Below, in pieces: positions 57,295 through 64,000 of a stretch of 64,000 nt of DNA. Position 1 is the first letter of the stretch. The number at the start of each line of letters is the position of its first letter. The position numbers and the translations under genes are program-made. The notes beneath the pieces are model-generated. The model was given only the letters and a program-made list of their open reading frames with translations. It was not told the origin of the DNA and made no database searches. Source of the stretch: Chamaecyparis obtusa. Its lineage: Eukaryota; Streptophyta; Pinopsida; Cupressales; Cupressaceae. The stretch lies in assembly GCA_027943335.1 (NCBI GenBank), contig BSBK01006342.1, positions 496,001 through 560,000 on the forward strand, in the 5' to 3' direction.

Positions 57295-58320
57295 TGTTGG
57301 AAATTTGACTAAAGTGAGTACATAGATGTTGTCATTATGGCAACATATGATCCACATGAAGATCACATAGGTTAGAGAGAAAGTATTGCAGAGCGCATTG
57401 CAAATTTGTCTAAGTGTAAGACAATGTTTTCACCAGTGCACCAGGATACAGTTTTTGTTTGTGACATTGACCGGAGTAAGTTCAATGCTTGCGCACTTGG
57501 AAATAGACTCTATGATGACTAATGATGACCCATCTCAGAGTGCAAGTTAGTACAACATGTACAGAATTAGTTATGACAGTTTTACCTAAGACAATGTTAA
57601 GCCGACAGGACAAAATATGAAGGCATAATTGGGAAAGAGTTAAGGGATTATTTTGTTTATCAAAATAATGACTTAAAAATATAAAGGGATGACATCCTAG
57701 ATTTTAACTCTTGGATAAAGACATATGGAAGCTGACCATGTAAAGTTATTATCCTTAATAACTTGTATATATGTAATATGTAATTGTAAGAAGAAGAAGA
57801 AGAGATATGTGGTAATATTGTAATGATATGATGTGAATGTAAGAGCGGTGAAAAGATATTGATGCAAGTAGTATAAGGTTATATACCTTAATCCATTTTT
57901 GTAATAAGTATACATTTTACATTACTTGTTTGGGTAGTGGGTTCATCTGGTAATCAGATTTTGTATTGACAACTCCTAACAGGGTTGAGGCTTCTAACAA
58001 GGCCTATAGTCCCTTAATTAGGATTGATAAAATATATGCTTGTAATAGACTCCTAATAGGGTCAACATCCTTAATAGGATACTTTTTATTAGTGGATCTT
58101 TGTGGGTACCATCCCCACCAGGGTTTTCCCTTGGCCAGGGTTTCCTCAAGAACATATCATGTGTTATGAGTTCTTTATTTCTATTGCTATGCATATTGTT
58201 TAGCTTCTTATGTTATGCATGTATAGAGATAATCTTTTATATCCATAATTGGGAAAAAGGTAAAGTTTGTAGAATATTGATTCATGCCCCCCCCCCCCTC
58301 AGCATTCCCTATTTCTAAAA
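57295..58320 (+). repeat. 5' LTR of J
   Basis: Starts TGTTGGAAATTTGAC. The TATA box ATATAAAGGG (57679-57688) is shared with the 3' LTR at 63895-63904. A C-run lies near 58287 close to the end. The end reads TTTCTAAAA and not ...ACA, probably a mutation. Confidence 0.9.
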
Positions 58321-58334
58321 ATTGGTATCAGAGC
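58321..58334 (+). other. Primer-binding site of J
   Basis: ATTGGTATCAGAGC, a perfect match to the usual initiator Met-tRNA primer site, immediately after the LTR. Confidence 0.93.
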
Positions 58335-58391
58335 TTAGTTACTCGGAGAAGAATCATTCAAGGAAAGCCTCACAACTTGAGTAAGATCTCT

Positions 58392-59552
58392 ATGGATATG
58401 GATCGACTACAAAAGAATCTTGAAGAAGCTCTTGAATAGATTGATATGCTTACTGATGAAAGAAACACTTTGAAAAGGAAATATGATGATGCAAAGCATC
58501 TTATTGAGAAACTGAAAAACAAGGTAGATGATCTAAAATCTAAAAAGGAATATGAAATTCTTATTGAAGATTGTGATGACAATTTAGAAAAAGAAAATGT
58601 GATCCTTAAGCATGAACTGAAGATAGAAAATCTGAAGCTTAGTTTGAAAGATGGAAATGACAAAAATGAAGCAAATCTGAGATCTAAGAATGAAAGGTTG
58701 AAGATTGAGAATGAAGAATTAAAATCTAAACTTGGCAAAGTAACATCTGAATTTGAGAAAGTAAATTTGCAGCATGCAGAACTTGAGAAATATAATAAGA
58801 TTGTGAAAGGAGAATTGACTCAATCCAAACAACAACTTGAAAGGCTATATTCAAATGGTGAGAAGATCGATGAACAAGTATCTTATGGAAAACCATCCTA
58901 TGATAAGACTGGACTTGGATTTAATATATTCAGAACAAATGATGAAAGCAAGGAACCAGATCTGAAGGAATCTAAAAGCATAGATGAGAAGAAGTCAGAT
59001 GAGATCAACAAATCTGATGACACACCTAAAGGAGAAGAACCACCTAAAGAAGAAGAGCCACCGAACCAAGAAGAATCACCCAAAGGTATGCAAAGAGAAT
59101 TCAAAGCTAGATGTTTTGGTTGTAATACTATTGGTCACATGAAGAGAGATTGCATATGTAAACAATTTAAACCTCTTAATGGTTATTGTTATAATTGTCA
59201 TGGTTTTGGACATAGAGCTATTGAATGTAGAAGACCTAAAGTTATTGAGAATAATTATGGTAGTAGAATGTTTAGGAATACTAACAATGCAGATAAGAGA
59301 GCTACTGAAGATATGAACAGAAGAAATGAAGTAGTATGTTATAGATGCAACAAGGTTGGACACATTGCTAGAAATTGCAAATCACAAATCAATCAGCAAG
59401 GACCAAGATATGGGAACAATGGAATTGTTTGTCAGATATGTAACAAGATTGGACATACAACAAGGTTTTGTAGAATGAACAATGGAGTTTTTCATCCTAA
59501 CCCTAACCCTAGAAATCATGCAAGAAGAAATGAAGATGCAGGTAATAGATAG
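58392..59552 (+). pseudogene. J ORF1: coiled coil with four CCHC knuckles
   Basis: The ATG at 58392 follows the primer site by 57 bases. A TAG at 58437-58439, where Gln fits, is followed by 368 open codons from 58446. Residues 1-140 are a long Lys/Glu/Leu coiled coil and 165-215 an acidic Lys/Glu/Pro linker. Four knuckles follow: CFGCNTIGHMKRDC, CYNCHGFGHRAIEC, CYRCNKVGHIARNC and CQICNKIGHTTRFC. There is no UBN2 capsid domain. It could be a nucleic-acid-binding, self-associating gag-like protein. A host CCHC protein was considered, but the flanking LTRs make it element-encoded. Confidence 0.82.
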
Positions 59553-60146
59553 AAAGGTTGTTGTAGTAATGCAGATGAAGTGAAGTTTATTAAAGGCACA
59601 AATCAAGGAGACATATTCAACATTGAAGGTAATTAGAAAGGTGAAGTATCAAGTGGTAAGAATGAATACTTACCTGACCTAACTCAAAGCACTTAATTTA
59701 TGAAAATTGTAGTAGATTAGGAACTTAGAATTAGTGTAGAAGTAGATTTTTGATGAATTAAGTCTTGCACAGTTAATGTAAGGTAGTTTATGATGTACTA
59801 ATGCTATGGTTAAGAGAACAAAAGAAAATATTATGTTTTGCAAGATCACAAGAAGTTTTAAGTTTTGCAGGATAGCAGAAATAACTTTTTGGAAAGAAGC
59901 GGCAAAAGAATTGAATGTGATGTCAGATCTAAGTGAGATTAAAGTAATAAAAGGTTATGATCAATGTTATTTGATTATCAAAGTGAATTGAAGTGTTTAG
60001 GAGAACAAGGAATAGAGATTGGAAGCATTTTGCAGTGATTTGGTGAAAGATTTTAGCACTGAATCTACGAAAGCCCTAAAATCATGAATTTGAGGTATTT
60101 ATCTTGGTAGATCTTTGAATCGGTATAAGGAATTTAAATTAGTCAT
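59553..60146 (+). other. J spacer between ORF1 and ORF2
   Basis: The ORF1 frame can be followed past a TAG to about 59697. A short frame at 59806-59991 has no recognisable domain. No protease site is present where a copia element would have one. Confidence 0.5.
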
Positions 60147-63100
60147 GGATGTATCCTTAATTCACAATTTCAGAGATAAGAATAGACCTAGAATGAAGAG
60201 GGAACCAGTAGAACCCTTGGAAGAAGATGATCCTAGGTTAGCATTATCATCCGTACCAAACAGAGTTTTGCATTTAGAAAATGTGAGAAGTTATCTTGGA
60301 TGCAAGTTAGAAACCATCAGTAATAGTGATTTTACCAATGAATATCAAAAGATTTACAATTAGGATATGTCATTGAAACAAGGATATGAACATTTGAAAG
60401 ATAATGAGATTGTTCAGTATGCTTTGAAGTATGAGTTTGACAATGAAGAATGCACTAAGATTATTTTGAGCAGAATTCATAATGGGAAGTTTAGGCTAGA
60501 GGATAGAGTGATAGACATTACAACTGACTTGATTCATGAAGTCACAGGTTTATCTAAAGTTGGTGCTATTCCTTTCAATGAGAAAAATAGTCATAGACAA
60601 CACAGGTTCATCCTACAATGGTAGAGGAATTGTGATTAGCAAAATTAAACAAGATGATGTGAGATACCTATGCAAGATCCTAACCACTAAGTTTTGTGCA
60701 AATTCTAGAGAAGATGATATGGCATCTTGAATGGTACATATTGCCTATTTAATGTGTGTTTACAAAGTACCAGTTGATATGTGTGAAATTCTGAGAATTC
60801 AATTGTTTGAAAACTTGGAGAAGATTAAGAAATCTAAGTATGCACAATTTAGATTTTCATCCTTAACCTCATACATGTTTTTCCACTCATTGAGAAGATT
60901 TCTATACACCATTGCAAATGATTGGAATGATGGACAAACTACTATGGAAAGGATAAGTAAAGTATATTTGAGACATGTTATTGATAAAGTAAATGAGAGT
61001 GCTATGTTAGTAATGAAGACATTTCAGAACATGGTAACTAGCAGATCAAGAATTCCACAGTCACTTGTGAAGAAGTATAAAAATGATATATGTTTCATGG
61101 TTGACACTGACTTTACCTATATTGAAGTAGTGGAACCTAGAATTGAGTTCATAGACCCTCTTGGCTATGAGATATCTGAGACTGAAACAAAAGAATATGT
61201 TGGTAGATTACTTAAATGTAAATTGGACACTTAGTGTAGCAGATTTGGAAATTTTGAAGAGAACTTCAACTCAAAAAAAGCTATAACTGAAGAGAAGCAA
61301 TCTAAGAAGAGAGTTGACAACACTATCAGGAGGATACTGAAAGATTCAGGAATGTCAGAAAAAGAATTCTTAATAGAAAAATAGACAGCAGCAACAATCA
61401 GGGATATTGGATAGAAAGAAGTCTTGATTGTACCACCCTTGTCATCCAGTGCAGTACAACAAGAACCTACACAAGTCAAGGTGAAAGTAGAGGAACCAGA
61501 AAAGGAAAAAGTAACAACTAGATCCACTTCCTCCACAGCTAGCAAGAGAATGAAAGAAATTGCTACTGGACTAGGAAAGAGACAGAAGACTTTAGTTCAA
61601 CCAGTACCAAGAGAAATTGCAGAAATAAAAGATGATGACACTACAGTTAAGAAGAAGGCATGGAAACTGAGAGTTGAGATAGTGAATGAAGAAATCATAG
61701 AAGATGGAAATTTCACTAAAATGAACAAGTACTATAAACTTTATGATTATTCAGAAAGACTAAATTTGGAGAATGCTATTGTGAAGCATATGATTTTCAT
61801 AGAAAAGAAATTTAATTATATTCAAGGTCAAATACTTGATGAGTTGTATACCAAACTTGTAAATAGAAACCAGAGAGCAATTGAAGAAGACAGTAATATC
61901 AGAAAGAATCTTGTGAAGAAGCTTTGTGATGTGAGAGATGATGAAGACTTGAAGCAGATATTGAAGGCCTTAAGCATCCATTTGAGAACCAAAAGGAGAA
62001 CCATTTTGATTATGGGAGGCAGATATGAAGAAGTTAATTCAGATACAGAGAAGGCAATAATCAAGGTCATGGCAGAAAATGTTGGAGAGCCATCGGTTGC
62101 AGTAGAGCAAGTAGTTGAAGCTGAACAAGAGGATATTCCCTCTCCTTCAGCTATTAACATTGAAGATGAAACTATTAATATAGAAGGTACTAAGGTCACC
62201 TTGGATATTAATGACAATGTATTCAAGAACTTAGCAAATATTGTTGACAATTCGGCTCTTGATGAATTGGATAGAACTGAAGAAGTAGAGAAGACTCAAT
62301 CTATCAGTGAAGAACCTAAGGAGACTGAGATTCAAGCACCCATTCCTACCATAGAAGACATCAGCCTTACTCCTGAGACTAGAAAGAAGAAATAAATTGG
62401 ATCTTTGTTTGAAGATTTAGGAAAGGAAGTTGATTATGATGATCAGTTGGAACTGGTCACTTCTTTGAATAAAATCATTGGCAAGAACAAGAAAGTGAAG
62501 AATCTTGAAGGGAGTCTGAAGGACCTTACTAAGAAGTTACAAAGCATTGTAACTACATGAATCATAGAGGCAGACCCTTTGGAGAAAGCTAAGAAGGTAA
62601 TGAGCACTTTTGACAATGAATTCACTAACCTATTTGATATTGCAAAAGTGAGAGCTCAAGTAGCTTATGAAGCTGAAATGCTTTTGAACATTAGTTAGAA
62701 TATTAGGAATGATATTAGCAGTCTTGATATTTGTATCAAGAACTTGAGGAAACATTTGGAGACAAGAAAATCATTGTACATACAGTGTACAAAACTAGAG
62801 ATTTTGACAGCAGAAGAGAAATAGAAGATCAAGTTGAAGGAAGCTGAGATTTAGAATGAATGTAACCTTCTTTCTAGACCTAATGTGAAGGTATGTGATG
62901 CTGAAAATAAAGTTCAGAAGCTTTATGATAAAATAAGAATATTGCAAGATGAGAGGAATAGAAAAATGAGGAGACTCACTCTTTTGAGAGAACACATCTC
63001 TATGAAGTTGAGTATCATTGAAGAGCAGTTAGAAGAATGTCTTACAGCTAAGACATCCTTTCAAAAATTCAAATTTGACAACATCCAAGCTTGTCAAATA

Positions 63101-63226
63101 GTAGCTTATGGACTGAGCACATTACTCAATGTGGTAGATTCCATCAAGAATTCATGGGAAAAGGAGATAGAAGCTATGAAAGATGATTTTGCAGATTGTG
63201 TTGCAAGCCTACCGATGTTGCAATAA
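60147..63226 (+). pseudogene. J ORF2: long helical protein of unknown function
   Basis: About 1,025 codons, one frameshift near 60590 and roughly ten stops, mainly TAG. First part (60147-61230): a globular-looking region with DITTDLIHEVTGLSKVG and HSLRRFLYTIANDWNDG. Middle (61424-62395): Lys/Glu-rich, with a basic KRMKEIATGLGKRQK segment that could be a nuclear signal, and an acidic part (QVVEAEQEDIPSPS). C-terminus (62400-63226): coiled coil with QKLYDKIRILQDERNRKMR. No pol motif is seen. Remnant K has a related C-terminus. I do not recognise the family. Confidence 0.72.
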
Positions 63227-63510
63227 GAAAATGAAAGTATAATCTTTTTGGGATACAATTTTGTAATCCTCCCTACCTTATTTTGTCATTGTTGTCAAAG
63301 GGGGAGAGATATTAGAGAAGAAAATTGATATATTTGATAAGGATTGATAATCTTAGGGGGAGCATTGTATTAGAGTTTATATTTTGAGGAGTTATAAGGA
63401 TAGTATACATATTCTATACTATGGCCACAATTTTGATACAATTTTGAGATTTTGACTTGTACACTTAGCCAATTTTCTCATATGTTGCCACCAATGACAA
63501 AGGGGGAGAT
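63227..63510 (+). other. J 3' noncoding tail and polypurine tract
   Basis: AAAGGGGGAGAT (63499-63510) lies in the context TTGCCACCAATGACAAAGGGGGAGAT just before the LTR start, as in element G. Two further GGGGGAG runs occur upstream (about 63300 and 63356). Confidence 0.88.
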
Positions 63511-64000
63511 TGTTGGCAATTTGGATGAAGTGAGTACATAGATGTTTTCATTATGGAAATATATGATCCACATGAAGATCGCACAGGTCAGAGAGAAAGT
63601 ATTGCAGAGAGCATTGCAAATTTGTCTAAGTGTAAGACAATGTTTTCACCAGTGCACCAGGATACAATTTTTGTTTGCAACATTAATTGGAGTAAGTTCA
63701 GTGCTTTCAAACTTTAACATAGACTCTATGATGACTAATGATGACCCATCTCAGAGCACAAGTTAGTACGACATGTACATAATTAGTTATGACAGTTTTA
63801 CCGAAGACAGTGTTAAGCCAACATGACAGAATATGAAGGTAGAATTGGTAAAGAGTTAAGGGATTATTTTGTTTATCAAAATAATGACTTAACAATATAA
63901 AGGGATGACATCCTAGATGTTAAATCTTGGATAGAGATATATGGAAGCTGACCATGTAAAGTTATTATCCTTAATAACTTGTATATATGTAATATGTAAT
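63511..64000 (+). repeat. 3' LTR of J, truncated by the window end
   Basis: Starts TGTTGGCAATTTGG and is collinear with the first 490 bases of 57295-58320, including the TATA box at 63895-63904. Confidence 0.92.

Larger units (their letters stand above)
57295..64000 (+). mobile_element. Element J: pol-less LTR element with two long ORFs
   Basis: 5' LTR 57295-58320, Met-tRNA primer site, ORF1 (coiled coil plus four CCHC knuckles), ORF2 (about 1,025 codons, helical), polypurine tract and the first 490 bases of the 3' LTR at the window end. LTRs look about 92% identical by eye over 330 bases. LTR style and primer site are copia-like, but no protease, integrase, RT or RNase H motif exists between the LTRs. 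It is inserted in the gag of B, antisense to it. The target duplication cannot be tested, as the right end is outside. Confidence 0.85.

Noticed and set aside
58446..59552. Host CCHC zinc-finger (CNBP-like) gene
   Set aside because: The frame starts right after a primer site and is enclosed by a matching LTR pair, so it is part of element J.

Overview
This 64 kb window is plant nuclear DNA made almost entirely of LTR retrotransposons. I found no convincing host gene, tRNA, rRNA or CRISPR array. The evidence is Ty1/copia and Ty3/gypsy coding domains in standard plant forms (WIIDSGCSHHMT proteases, FVDD reverse transcriptases, a chromodomain integrase), LTRs of about 1.0-1.6 kb with TG...CA ends, primer sites of the type ATTGGTATCAGAGC, and AT-rich sequence. 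A large-genome plant, perhaps a gymnosperm, fits, but nothing here fixes the species.

Layout. (A) 1-4672: the 3' half of a chromovirus (Ty3/gypsy with chromodomain), + strand, with its 3' LTR. 4673-9345: old debris, including an LTR-like remnant (about 5460-6120), a degenerate coiled-coil ORF on the minus strand (K, 6684-7500) and a copia-type LTR with a decayed primer site (L, 7509-8845). 9346-47099: a nested stack. The outermost element (E/C, minus; gag plus protease-like only) is split by copia element F (minus, 12019-46038). F is split by copia element G (plus, 13783-40090), G by gag/protease-only element H (plus, 16485-35881), and H by element I (minus, 18361-29841). Five-base target duplications bracket each layer: TTACA/TTAGA, ATTAT, GAAGG and GTAGA. 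LTR divergence falls from the outer to the inner layers. 47100-49348: a degenerate tandem array whose units carry inverted repeats, plus flanks. (B) 49349-57294: a second chromovirus of A's family on the minus strand, carrying a 2.6 kb solo-LTR-like insertion (53305-55907, duplication AGTAC). (J) 57295 to the window end: an LTR element inserted in B's gag.

How the parts work together. A, B, F and G have, or had, full gag-pol sets and could supply enzymes. E/C, H, I and J have LTRs and transcription or replication signals but no reverse transcriptase, so they look non-autonomous. J is the most unusual. Its ORF1 has a coiled coil and four CCHC knuckles, and in place of pol it has a separate ORF of about 1,025 codons ending in a coiled coil. 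K appears to be a second, more diverged copy of that C-terminal region. All coding regions are decayed; most premature stops are TAG, as expected from CAG to TAG changes at methylated CHG sites.
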